Of a stretch of DNA of 64,000 nucleotides, positions 1-10,732 are shown piece by piece. The translations under genes were made by a program, and so were the position numbers. The first letter of the stretch is position 1; every line of letters starts with the position of its first letter. A model generated the notes under the pieces. That model was given only the letters and a program-made list of their open reading frames with translations. It was not told where the DNA came from and did not search any database. This DNA comes from Gordius sp. MW1 (lineage: Eukaryota; Nematomorpha; Gordioida; Gordea; Gordiidae): positions 17,604,575 to 17,668,574 of the forward strand of contig OZ038533.1 of NCBI GenBank assembly GCA_964036665.1, written 5' to 3'.

Positions 1-455
1 TATTTTGGGTCATCAGGGATGGGAAGGCGAGGAGGTAAAACGTGGCCTAGGCTAGGGACGGTTTTTCCCGGAGGACCGTTTCAGTGGAAGCTGGGTTAAA
101 ATATTTTAGTTGATTGGAGAGACACGACCTTGCATAAGTTATGTAATAACAATGCACATTATAAGAACGTATTTTATAAAAAGATACAAATGTCACACGT
201 ATGGGGACGATGTGGGATCTATATTGCGAGTCATCAGGGATGGGAAGGCGAGGAGGTAAAACGTGGCCTAGGCTAGGGACGGTTTTTCCCGGAGGTCCGT
301 TTGAGTGGAAGCTGGGTAAAAATATTTTAGTTGATTGGAGAGACATGACCTTGTATAAGATATGTAATAACAATGCACATTATAAGAACGTATTATATAA
401 AAAGATACAATTGTCACACGTATGGGACGATGTGGAATTCAGTAGCGGAATCTAG
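1..455. repeat. Satellite, about 221-base unit, two units at window edge
   Basis: A block beginning near 10 recurs at 231 with few changes, so the period is 221 bases. The second copy decays after about 440. The array may continue to the left of the window. Overlapping short ORFs on both strands are by-products of the repeat. No RNA gene signature was recognised. Confidence 0.85.
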
Positions 456-1640
456 GCGCATTAGATTTAAATGGTAGCCATCCTCTCCTTGGCAAAACAA
501 TCTGGGGTATTGCAGGGCATCGTATGATCTGTGCGTGGCATCGATGTTCTTGAGGGGTAAAGTAGGTACCCGATTTAAGTCTTAGAACCATTGTAACTAC
601 AAAATTAATTAAGTAAGTTATTAAACTAAGCTACCATAGAAATGTTTATCTTCAAAACACTAAGATAGTCTGAAAAATTAAAAAAAAATTAAAAAAAAAT
701 ATAAATAAATAAATAAATAAATAAATAAAAAAAATTAAAAAAGGTGTGGGACGGGAATTGCCCATTTCTTTAATACTTGCCCTTTAAATTATCACAGAAA
801 ATTTCACAATATAAATATCGTACCGGTGTATTACATGTCAAAGCTTAGTAAGTTATTACTAAGCTAAAAATATAAAAAAATAAATAATATAGAAAAATTT
901 AAAATGTAAAAAATGATGTAAATAGTAAAATAAAACCTGCAAGGGAAAGTTAATGGATAAAGAGTAAATCAAAGATAGGTCTTATGAAGAATAAGGTAAT
1001 ACACGTACAGCTGTATTATAGCTTCTTGTGAATGTCTCTAAAAATACAAAAAAATAATATAAAAAAATTTAAAATTTAAAAAATGATGTAAAGAGTAAAA
1101 TAAAACCTGCAAGGGAAAGTTGATAGATAAAGGGTAAAATGAAGAATATGGTAATACACCTATAGCAGTATCTTAAAATATAAATAAATAATATAAAAAA
1201 ATTTAAAATTTAAAAAATGATGTAAATGTAAATTGTAAAATAAAACCTGCAAGGGAAAGTTGATGGATAAAGGGTAAAATGAAGAATAAGGTGATACACG
1301 TGCAGCAGTATTCTAGAAGTAGGTAGGTACACGATTTTAGATTTAGAACCATTGTAACTACAAAATTATTTAAGTAAGTTATTAAACTAAGCTACCATAG
1401 AGATGTTTATCTTCAAAACACTAAGATAGTCTAAAAAAAATTTAAAAAAAAATAAATAAAAAAATAAATAAATTTAATATAGCTCCTTGTGAATGTCTCT
1501 AAAAATATAAATAAATAAAATAAAAAATTTAAAATGAAAAAAATGATGTTAATAGTAAAATAAAACCTGCAGGGGAAAGTTGTAAATCAAAGATAGGTAT
1601 TATGAAAAATAAGGTAATACACGTACAGCAGTATTATTCA
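456..1640. repeat. AT-rich tandem repeat block with higher-order copies
   Basis: A motif around AAAACCTGCAAGGGAAAGTT recurs near 935, 1105, 1245 and 1565, each followed by similar AT-rich text. A longer segment at about 561-690 recurs at about 1318-1430, giving a higher-order repeat of roughly 750 bases. An (AAAT)n run sits near 700-735. No coding content is seen. Confidence 0.7.
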
Positions 1641-1986
1641 AATTTTCAAAGGACACGATGAGGTTGCGTTTGATTGACATTTTATTAAAGGTCAAAACGT
1701 ATAAAACCCAATATCTCGAAAACTAAAAGGAATTTTAGGAATCTAAAAAAGCTATTTTACCCCTGCCCTCCCTGGGCATCTAATTTTCGTGCGAATCGAG
1801 CCGGTAGTTTCAGAATTTAGCCCTTTTTTAAAACGAAAAGGAATTTTAGGATTCTGAAAAAGCTATTTTACCCCTGGCCGCCATGGGAACCTACGGGTAA
1901 AGTTTCGCGCGAATCGGGCCGGTAGTTTCAGAATTTAGCCCTTACATATATACATATATACATACACTTTACTTTATATATATAGA
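1640..1986 (-). mobile_element. 5' part of a non-autonomous Helitron, minus strand
   Basis: Read on the minus strand, the segment starts with TC at 1986 after a host A and continues TATATATAAAGTAAAGTG, the same 5' terminus as the complete Helitron at 22141. It also shares that element's two internal copies of a roughly 105-base unit. No CTAG-type 3' end was found, so this copy is truncated on its 3' side. Confidence 0.7.
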
Positions 1987-4587
1987 TAACTCATCTAAGT
2001 TAAACAAATGGCATATATCCGTGTATGGAAATAGCAATCTATTAGATAAGTAACAATTACTAGAAAGTACACGAAGATAAAATTTATTTCAACCTCCTAG
2101 ATAAAATTTATTTCAACTGTAAATTCATTACAACATCCCGTATTTAAAGTAGTAACAATAATGATATATCAACAGTTATTTACATAACAAGGAGATCATG
2201 GGTGGGGTCATATATCAACAGTTATTTACATAACAAGGAGATCATAGGTGAGGTAATAAGATTAGGCGTAAATCAAGATGGCGAAAAAATAATAATAAAC
2301 AGGGAAAATAACAATAAACTAACAAATAGCGAAAATAACAAACATCGTGATTCCAAAATCTATTAATAAATGCGTGGCCTAGAACAGCCAAACTAGATCC
2401 ATAAAATGCAAGGGTAATTTTAATTTTACAAATCAAAAAGGGCAAATCGGTAATAAAAATTACTAAAAATTAAAATTGGCCTAATGCCACACAATCTTGT
2501 TATTATTTTTTGTGTTATACCTGTGTACTCTATTTGATAAGAACCTTATAGCCTTTCGGGCCCTCAAATAACATTTTAACCCATCATCTTAGACCGAAGT
2601 TCGTAAAACAAGCATGAGCTGACATATTACTTCTTCTAAATTTAAGTCCCAATACTGGCTTCCTATTCAGTCACTTCTGGCAGGAAAACTTTGGCTAAAT
2701 CAATATGAAAGAGATTCTCCGAGGCAACCTCCGATAAATTAGTATTTTAATGGCTAAGTGCAATTGTGATTGTCACATTGACACTGAATACAAGTTTTTA
2801 AATAATATCTTTTTATTCGATTGTGTACCTCAAGAATAAATTATAGCTAATTATAAATTATTTAGCATTTCTAGGGCTATTTACAATGAATTTAACTACA
2901 CTTCCAGGTCACACAATGATGTAGCATATCTATTACCTAAAATTATAGTAGTTTAGGGTGTTTAAATGGATTTAAAAATTTAAGATTCTAAGCGGTTAAC
3001 CTTAATAGCCGATGCAAATAACTTCTTGATATATGTTAATTTTCATAAAATAACATTGCTTTATGAAAAAACTATGAGCCAATAATACATAGGTGTGGAG
3101 TAGCTCTAATTATAAAAAAGCTCCATTTTGACTCTTAGTATTCGTAGGATTTAAAAAATAATCTTCGAGTAGCCTGAATTACAACCAAATTTATACACAA
3201 ATCAGAAGAAAGTTTTAGAAATGAGATGTAAAACAAATCAAAATCTCTTGGGTTATAAATGAAGCATTTTCTAAAAATATTTACAAATAAAAGTGCCAAT
3301 GTTGTGAAACCCTTATAATTACAACACCTCGATAGTACAGGATATCTTCTTAAAATATCCGTAACAAGTTATCTGATGCTGCCTATATTTTTACTTTTTA
3401 ATTTTGTAGGGGCGAAGGAAGTGCTTAAAAATTATGGAAAAGCTGGGATGACCCTTAAGTTTAAAAAGGGTTAGGGCAATCCCCAAGGTTTTTAAGGCAC
3501 TAGCTAGCCATCGCGTTAGAAATGCCTGTTACAGCTTTCCATCAAGCCATAAATACTTTTCACAGCCCCTAGAACTCACGTAACAGAAAAAACATAATCT
3601 AATAATACTGAATCCTATATAACATCCAATTTCTATAACCTATCGAGTCTGAAGGATTTTGATACAAGTTAAATTTTGATTGCTCATTCTTAATCCTGCT
3701 GTTTAATAACCATAAACGAAGTGGAAAAATAAAAACAAATAATAGGAAAAAGTGGGTTAGCCTAATTTGCAAAAAATATATACAAAATATTTTTAATTAT
3801 TTTCTTATAGGGTGGCCAAGGGCCAGAGATCGCCACTGCCTACTGTACACATAAATATTTATAAGGAACCACAATTCTCAGAGAGGCTCACTAGTTTCTT
3901 TAATATATGTATATCAATGCACGCAATAATTTAAGGGTCAAAAAAATTCTAAACATTCTCCAAATTATTGTATTAACCTATGAATGGTTTACCACGAAAT
4001 TTTTTAAATATAGTAATAGGACTGACACAGAACTTTGGTTATAAATTATAGAGAAATCAAAAGGCACGCCCAAATAGACCCCGTTGCTCGGATCTGTCAC
4101 TGTCTCTAGGCTACCTATGTTGGAGACTGATCTAACTTTGTATATACAAAATTTTATTTAAAAGATTAACTCCCAAATTCTTTTATAATTTTAGCTAAAT
4201 TTTCTCCATTTTTATTTCTGGCTAATGATTTTATTGCTTTTTGAGTTATTCATAACAGTTGAGGATATCTTAAAGATAGAAAGGAGCGGGCGTAGGTTCA
4301 GGTCACTTCTGACACAAGTTTAATGCACTAGATGAGTTTTGAGTACTTCAATTTAAAAATATTTATTCGTTGAACAAAAGCGTTTTGTAAAGAAACGAAA
4401 ATAATGTAAACTGAGGTATTGGCGAAAGGGAGGGGAACAATAATATTTTTTTGTTGCAAGAATTTATGTGTTTGTGTTTTAAATTTTTTTATATATGTGT
4501 ATTTTAGGGTTTGTAGAGGAGACATTTTGTTTATTTTATTTTATTATAGGTGTTTTTTTATTAGAGTACACGCAGATTAACAAAGGC
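1987..4587. other. AT-rich intergenic stretch, no gene recognised
   Basis: Apart from a 46-base direct duplication at about 2165-2256, no repeat, coding exon or RNA gene could be recognised in this stretch. The short ORFs at 2242-2445 and 4328-4525 on the minus strand have low complexity and no family resemblance. Confidence 0.5.
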
Positions 4588-6740
4588 TGAATGGGAACCA
4601 CTGGTCTAGAGTAATGCATTTTTACCGTTTTCTTAAATATTTAGCCAACACTCAATTTTTTATACTTTAAAGTAACCTTATTTACCATATCAGTACAAAC
4701 TTTGTAATGCTTATTTAAACTTTGATTGTTATAAATAATACGTGTTTAGCTAAGTTTATGACGTAGAATTTGATTGTTAGTTTTGATTTATTACATCACA
4801 TTTGATTGTTAAAATTTATAAGCAATGTTTTGTAAAATGAGATGCCTGAAAAATTTTACAAGATTTATGAAATTTAGAAGCTATAAATCAACAAAATATG
4901 AAATTCCTAAGGATGATAATCAAAAATGTGGGTTACTCCATTATATAAAAATCCAGGATGAAGATCTGGAACATGAAAAGTAAGAGTGGATTGCATTTCA
5001 AGAGGATTATGTCACAACTGCTTTAAATAATATATTATTTTGTTTGCATTGGATTCATATCGTGCCTTCAAGATCACTACCCTTACATAAAAAAGTTAAA
5101 AAGAGTGTCTCATGCTGCCTAAATCTATATCTTCATCTCCATACTATTAGTATAATTACTTTTCAAAATTTTTAAAGCTGATTATTAATTAAGCTGCAAT
5201 ACTGCCTCTCTCAGATGATGGGTATAAGAGCTTAATCAATTAGAAAAGTAATGGCCGCTAGGCGCGGTAAAATTAGCCCTACCAGATATCAAGGTTTATG
5301 TTAAAGGCTTGGACCTCGTAACAACCCCTACGCCCAAATCCCCAAAATATAAAAAAACACGAGGTAAAAATTGAATTACACATGGCTATGATAGTTGGTT
5401 TTTCTCCTTAACGTTCATCCAACAAAGTAGTTAAGAAGCTTCTCAACACAACGTTATCCCTAATGAGCCTTTCCCCCCCCCCCTTCATTTATCAAACAGT
5501 CGTGTGCGACCTAGCAAACGAGTCTGATCACTAGGTCCATGTATACTTCTTTCTTGATGACTTGCTTTTACAACGATAACACCCTAGACATATAATCGGA
5601 CCCGGATGACCTAACCAATGTCCTAAGGGAGCCTTTTTTCCCCCTTCGTTTCTCAAAATTACGTGTGCGACTTAGCAAAGAAGGTGATCACCAAGCCCGC
5701 GCACGTCTTTCTAGATGACTCGATTTTACAGCGATGACTACAAAGACATACAATCAAACCCGGATGACCTAACCATGATGTCCTAAGGGAGCTTCTTTCT
5801 CCCCCTTTGTTTCTCAAACAGTCGGATGCGACTTAGCAAAGAAGGTGATCATCAGGTCCAAGTATGCCTTTTTTGATGATTTGCTTTTACAGCAATGACT
5901 ACAAAGACATACAATGGGGAACGAATAACTTAACCATGCTGTCCTTAGGGAGCCTCTTTCTCCCCAATCGTTTCCCAAACAGTCGGATGTGACTTAACAA
6001 AGAAGGTGCACCAGGTCCAAGGACGTCTTTCTTGGTGACTTGCTATTACAGCGATGACTATAAAAACGTGCAATCGGACCCGGATGACCTAACCATAATG
6101 TGGAAGCCTCTTTCTCCCCCTTCATTCCTCAAACAGTAGTGTGTGACCTAGCAAAGAAGGTGATCACCAGGTCTACATACGTCTTTCTTCATGAATTGCT
6201 ATTACAGCGATGACTACATTGACTAACAATCGGACACAGAGGATCTAACCACAATGTCAAGAGCTACAACGTCAAGGAAAACGCAACACTGACCAGCGTC
6301 AAAACTTACCGACTCTCCTTAGTCACTTGTTTTCACACCTTTTTACGTCCATCTATCGATTTATTAAGGACAGTGTAGATTTATATTCTCACGTGTTATT
6401 GCGGACATCATTGTGCCCCAACGTTTCCTACGCTACACAACTTAGAAATACGCAAAACCATATCCGAATCACACCTCAGTCGGGATCTACTCTAACGAAG
6501 TGGAACCGTTGTTGCAATTTCAGGAAATCGTATCCGAAGGATCCAAACAATCCGCACCAAACACCCGTAGCGGCTAACAGTAAGTAAGCAAGCCTATCTA
6601 CGGCTTTATCTCCTATGTGCCCCGCACTCTGTAGGTCGCCTTTGAGAATATGAGCCCGGTGGACGTGGCTCGCATCAAAGCTGGGGATCATTTTATTCCT
6701 CAAAGCCGTAGAATAACGTCAAAAATATTGCCAGCGTACT
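4588..6740 (+). repeat. Left arm of giant inverted repeat (copy A)
   Basis: The reverse complement of about 6830-9165 matches this stretch along its length. The outer end around GAATGGGAACCACTG mirrors about 9150, and the inner end mirrors about 6850. Five inverted tandem units of about 153 bases lie at roughly 5480-6250. The ORFs at 6327-6587 and 6476-6703 are incidental. Confidence 0.85.
5480..6250. repeat. Tandem repeats of about 153 bases inside left arm
   Basis: Five degenerate units each contain a core like AGCAAAGAAGGTGATCACC, a run of pyrimidines with CTCCCCC, and GATGACCTAACCA. They are the reverse complement of the units at 7310-8050. Confidence 0.8.
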
Positions 6741-6829
6741 GGAAAATACTGGCTTCGTGACAAGGACACCTTGCATCGGATGTGGATCCGCCACCTTTTT
6801 ATTCCTTAAAATTTACTTACCATATACAG
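6741..6829. other. Spacer at the centre of the inverted repeat (copy A)
   Basis: This is a short non-palindromic stretch between the arms. A segment around CGTGACAAGGACACCTTG is conserved at the centre of copy B (about 44420) and in the solo arm fragment near 16245, so the centre is a fixed part of the family. Confidence 0.6.
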
Positions 6830-7309
6830 GCAATCCTTTGGATGTTATTCTAGGGTTTAGAGGAATTAAATGATCCCCATAAGCTTTGATGCGAGCCACG
6901 TCCATCGGTGCTCATTAAAGGCGACGTACAGAGTGAGGAAGCACATATGATATTAAGCCTTAAAAAGCCGTGCTTACGTCGAGTTAACCGCTGCGGGTCT
7001 TTGATGTGGATTGTTTGGACCATTCGGATAGGATTCTATGAGATTGCAGCAACGGTTTCACATCGTGAGAGTAGATCCCGACGGAGGGAATGTGATTCGG
7101 AGATGTGGTTTTGCATATCTCTAAGATGTATAGCTTAGGAAACGTTGTGGCACAATGATGTCTGCAATATCACGTGAGAAAATTACACACTGTCCCTAAT
7201 AAATTAAGCGATGGACTTAAAAAACTGGGAAACAATATTATGGTCACCAAAAAGAGTCGGTACGCTGGGCAGGGTTTCGTTTTCTTTGACGTTGCAGTTC
7301 TCGACATCG

Positions 7310-8050
7310 TGGGTTAGGTCCTACAAGTCTGATTGTACGTCTTTGTAGTCATCGCTGTAAAAGCAAGTCATCAAGAAAGACGTACGCGGACCCGGTGATC
7401 ACCTTCTTTGCTAAGTCGCACACGACTGTTTGAGAAACAAAGGGGGAGAAAGAGGCCTCCACATGGTTAGGTCACCCGTGTCCGGTTGTACGTCTTTGTA
7501 GTCATCGCTGTAAAAGCAAGTCATCAAGAAAGACGTACGCGGACCCAGTGATCACCTTCTTTGCTAAGTCGCACACGACTGTTTGAGAGACAAAGGGGGA
7601 GAAAGAGGTCTCCACATCATGGTTAGGTCACCCGTGTCCGATTGTACGTCTTTGTAGTCATGGCTGTAAAAGCAAGTCATCAAGAAAGAGGTACGCGGAC
7701 CCGGTGATCACCTTCTTTGCTAAGTCGCACACGACTGTTTGAGAATCAAAGGGGGAGAAAGAGGCCTCCACATCATGGTTAGGTCATCCGTGTCTGATTG
7801 TAAGATAGTCATCACTGAAGCAAGTCATCAAGAAAGACGTATGTGAACCTGGATCACCTTCTTTACAAAGTCGCACACGAATGTTTGAGAAACAAAGGGG
7901 GAGAAAGAGGCTGCCTTAGGATATCGTGGTTATATCGTCCGTCCGATTATAGGTCTTTGTAGTCATCGCTGTAAAAGCAAGTCATCAAGAAAGACGTACG
8001 TGGACCTGATGACCACAGTCGTCTTCTAGGTCGCACACAACTGTTTGAAA
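7310..8050. repeat. Tandem repeats of about 153 bases inside right arm
   Basis: The motif GTCTTTGTAGTCATCGCTG starts at 7339, 7492, 7648 and 7953, with a degenerate copy near 7798. Each unit includes GGTGATCACCTTCTTTGC and a GGGGGAGAAAGAGGC block. Confidence 0.85.
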
Positions 8051-8826
8051 AACGAAGGAGGAGAGTTAGGCTCCCTTAGGGATAACGTTTGGTTGAGACT
8101 TTTTTTCCATGTGTCGCCCATGAAATACATGGTTGAGGGATGAACGTTAAGTAAAAAAACCAACTATCATGGCCACGTGCAATGCGATATTTACCTCGTG
8201 TTTGTATATTTTAGGGATTCGGACCTAGGGGTTGTTACTAGGTCTCTCAAGCCTTTGGCATAAAGCTTGATATCTGCTAAGGCTTATTCTACCGTTTGCC
8301 GAGGCACGGGAGCTGATAGTCTTACTATTTTAGAAAGCGTTGTCCATCGCGGTTACTTTTCTGGTTGAGTAAGCTGTTATGCCCATCATCTGAGAGAGGC
8401 AGTATTGCAGCTTAATTATAATCAGCTTTACAATTCAAAAATAATTGTACTCATAGTATGGAGATTAAGATATTGATTTAAGCAGCATGCGACACTCCTT
8501 TTAACTTGGTTAGGGGTAAAGATCTTGAACTATATGAATCAAATGCAAACAAAGTAATCAATTATTTAAAGCAGTTGCGAAAATCTTTAATCTTAAAATG
8601 CAATCCACTCTTGCTCTTCGTGTTCTAGATCTTCATCATAAGTTTTTATATAATGTAGTAAAACCACATTTTTATTATCATCGATAGGAATTTTGGATTT
8701 TGTTAATTTAGAGCTTCTGTATTTCATAGATCTTGTATAAAAATATTTAGGCGTCTCATCTTACAAAACATTGCTTGTAAATTTTCACAATCAAATTAAA
8801 TTTAAATTAACAATCACGTCTTACGT

Positions 8827-8973
8827 CATGGGCGTAGCCAATTTTTGGATTAGGGGGGGGGCAATTCAAAAGTTCAATTAGGGAGGGGCAAAACATAATT
8901 TTTTATTTTTTTTTCATTTAGAGGGGGGGGGGGGGGGGGAAGGGAGGCGGCCGCCCTCCTGCCTACGCCCATG
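8827..8973. mobile_element. MITE of the CATGGGCGTAGCC family with 8-base TSD
   Basis: The ends CATGGGCGTAGCC and GCCTACGCCCATG are inverted. The element is flanked by TCTTACGT on both sides (8819-8826 and 8974-8981), an 8-base duplication typical of hAT elements. The matching place in the opposite arm (about 4760) lacks it. The interior is a G-rich run plus A/T tracts. Confidence 0.9.
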
Positions 8974-9578
8974 TCTTACGTCATACATAAATATAGACTA
9001 AACACATATTATTTATAACAATCAAAGTTAAGACAAGCATCACAGTGTTTGTACTGATATGTTAAATAAGGTTACTTTTAAGAATAAAAAATTTAGTATT
9101 GGCTAAAATATTTAAGAAAACGGAAAAACTCATTACTCTGGAGCAGTAGTTCCCATTCAGTCTTCTTTCTATGATTGTTTATCACCTAGGCTGGTGGTCA
9201 GTTATGCAAGTTACCATCGATATTTTCAAGTTACTTTAGAGGTCTTTACCGGAGTCCGGAAATACTATCTGTTCAATGCTGATTCGTCACCCTTGGTGAA
9301 AAGTTAAGGGAGGGAGGGGATTTTGGATTTGTGAGCTGGCAGTTGACTAAAATAATTTAAATAGGTGAATAGAATATTAGCTGACCATTTTAAGGAGTTT
9401 AGAAAAGCGTGGTATAAAAATTAATACACATAATCAAACTATTGGAGCTGGTAGCTTGTGTAGTAAGAACGGCAGGCTAGTTTTTTCCAGCGTATTGCTA
9501 AGCTTAATTGTTAGCGTTTATTTTATTTGCACGAGCTTTTTAGTGGTAAATTTTTTGGGACTACTTTGGGGTTTTGTG

Positions 9579-10724
9579 CAGGGGTTTGAACCCGCCCCAA
9601 AAAAAATCGGGTTCGTGTTCGGGTTCGTGTTCGGTTTAAGGAATTGGGTTCGGGTTCGGGTTCGTGTTCGGTTTAAGGAATTGGGTTCGGGTTCGGGTAC
9701 AGGTTCGGGTTCAAGAAATTTTATTATACTAATAATACATTTTTACCTTCAAAAAATTATTGAATAGTTAACTTAATTTTTAAATAGCACCTAATTAAAT
9801 TCACATGCCAATTATTTCAGTGCATATGTATTTCCAATCTTGTTACAGCATCAATCTTTAGAGAAACAAGTCTCCCCTTTATTTCATTTTTCATACCTTC
9901 CCTGATTTTATAAGCAGTCTCCATAACCTTTTTCCGAATTATATTTGTAATAATGCATATTTCTTTATTCATACCCTTGAGAATAGGGTTAAGAATCTTT
10001 CTAAACCCACTATCATCTACACAAGTAAATGGTCTCCCATTTAATGTTACCATCTCAATAAGTCCTTCATATATTTGTTTCTCTGTAATCTCCACTTTGA
10101 TTGTCAATTTTTCAAATATATTGTCTAAAGTTGACTCTTGATTGGATTTGAGTTTTTTCGGAGAAGGAGAAATACAAAGTGCCTTCTTTTCTTCTTTATA
10201 TTTGTCAAAGAGAGTTGAATGAAATCTTTCTAAATGTTTTTCAAGATTGGTTAAATGTGTCCCTTTCATTTTTTTACCACAATCTATGGCAAGGCATTCT
10301 GAATAATTTGATAATGGAGATATTTTATAATATTTCTTAATGGGGTTATTTTCCCTCACCATTTTAGACTATATACCATAACTAATATATATCAATTATA
10401 TATATAATACTTACAACTAATTCTTGAGATAATTAGTATTGATTAATGAATGAAAAATGCCGGAAACATAAAAATATTGAAATTAAAATCATATGGTTTT
10501 CTTCGTTTCGTTACATTGTCATGAAAGAGAAAACTGAGATATTCAATTCACAATGTATTTTTGAATTAAAAACCCGAACCCGAACCCTTTTTTGTATTTA
10601 TCGGGTTCGGGTTCGGGTTTTAAGGGTATTTTTAAAAATGGGTTCGGGTTTGGGTTCGGGTTGTGTAAATCATCGGGTTTTACCCGGTTCGGGTTCACGG
10701 GTTCGGGTTCGGGACAAACCCCTG
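9579..10724 (-). mobile_element. Internally deleted hAT transposon
   Basis: The terminal inverted repeats are CAGGGGTTTG at the left and CAAACCCCTG at the right. The 8-base duplication GTTTTGTG stands at 9571-9578 and 10725-10732. Copy B keeps the empty site with a single GTTTTGTG at 46362-46369. Subterminal regions on both sides consist of CGGGTTCGGGTTCG-type repeats. The interior codes only the N-terminal part of a transposase on the minus strand, so this copy is non-autonomous. Confidence 0.95.
9817..10362 (-). pseudogene. hAT transposase N-terminal fragment with BED zinc finger
   Basis: This 181-codon minus-strand ORF lies inside the hAT element. Residues about 23-46 have a C-x4-C ... 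H-x6-H-type spacing (CLAIDC, then HLTNLEKH and ERFH), as in BED-type zinc fingers that bind transposon ends. After a lysine-rich linker, residues about 110-125 (RPFTCVDDSGFRKIL) and the late SLKIDAVTR segment resemble the start of the hAT catalytic region, where the first acidic residue lies. hAT transposases are usually 500-700 residues, so the catalytic core and the C-terminal dimerisation domain are missing. The start at 10362 is the first Met upstream of the finger. It cannot act as a transposase but could still bind ends. Confidence 0.8.
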
Positions 10725-10732
10725 GTTTTGTG

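Larger units (their letters stand above)
6830..9165 (-). repeat. Right arm of giant inverted repeat (copy A)
   Basis: This is the reverse complement of the left arm, interrupted by a MITE at 8827-8973. It contains five tandem units at about 7310-8050, with unit starts near 7339, 7492, 7648, 7798 and 7953. Homology to copy B's inverted partner (41780-42380) continues further right to about 9580. Confidence 0.85.

Noticed and set aside
6327-7138. ORFs at 6327-6587, 6476-6703 and 6908-7138, and their partner at 44541-44849, as possible small proteins
   Set aside because: They lie in the paired arms of the foldback repeat and appear on both strands. The same DNA recurs with frame changes in the other arms, so the open frames are incidental.
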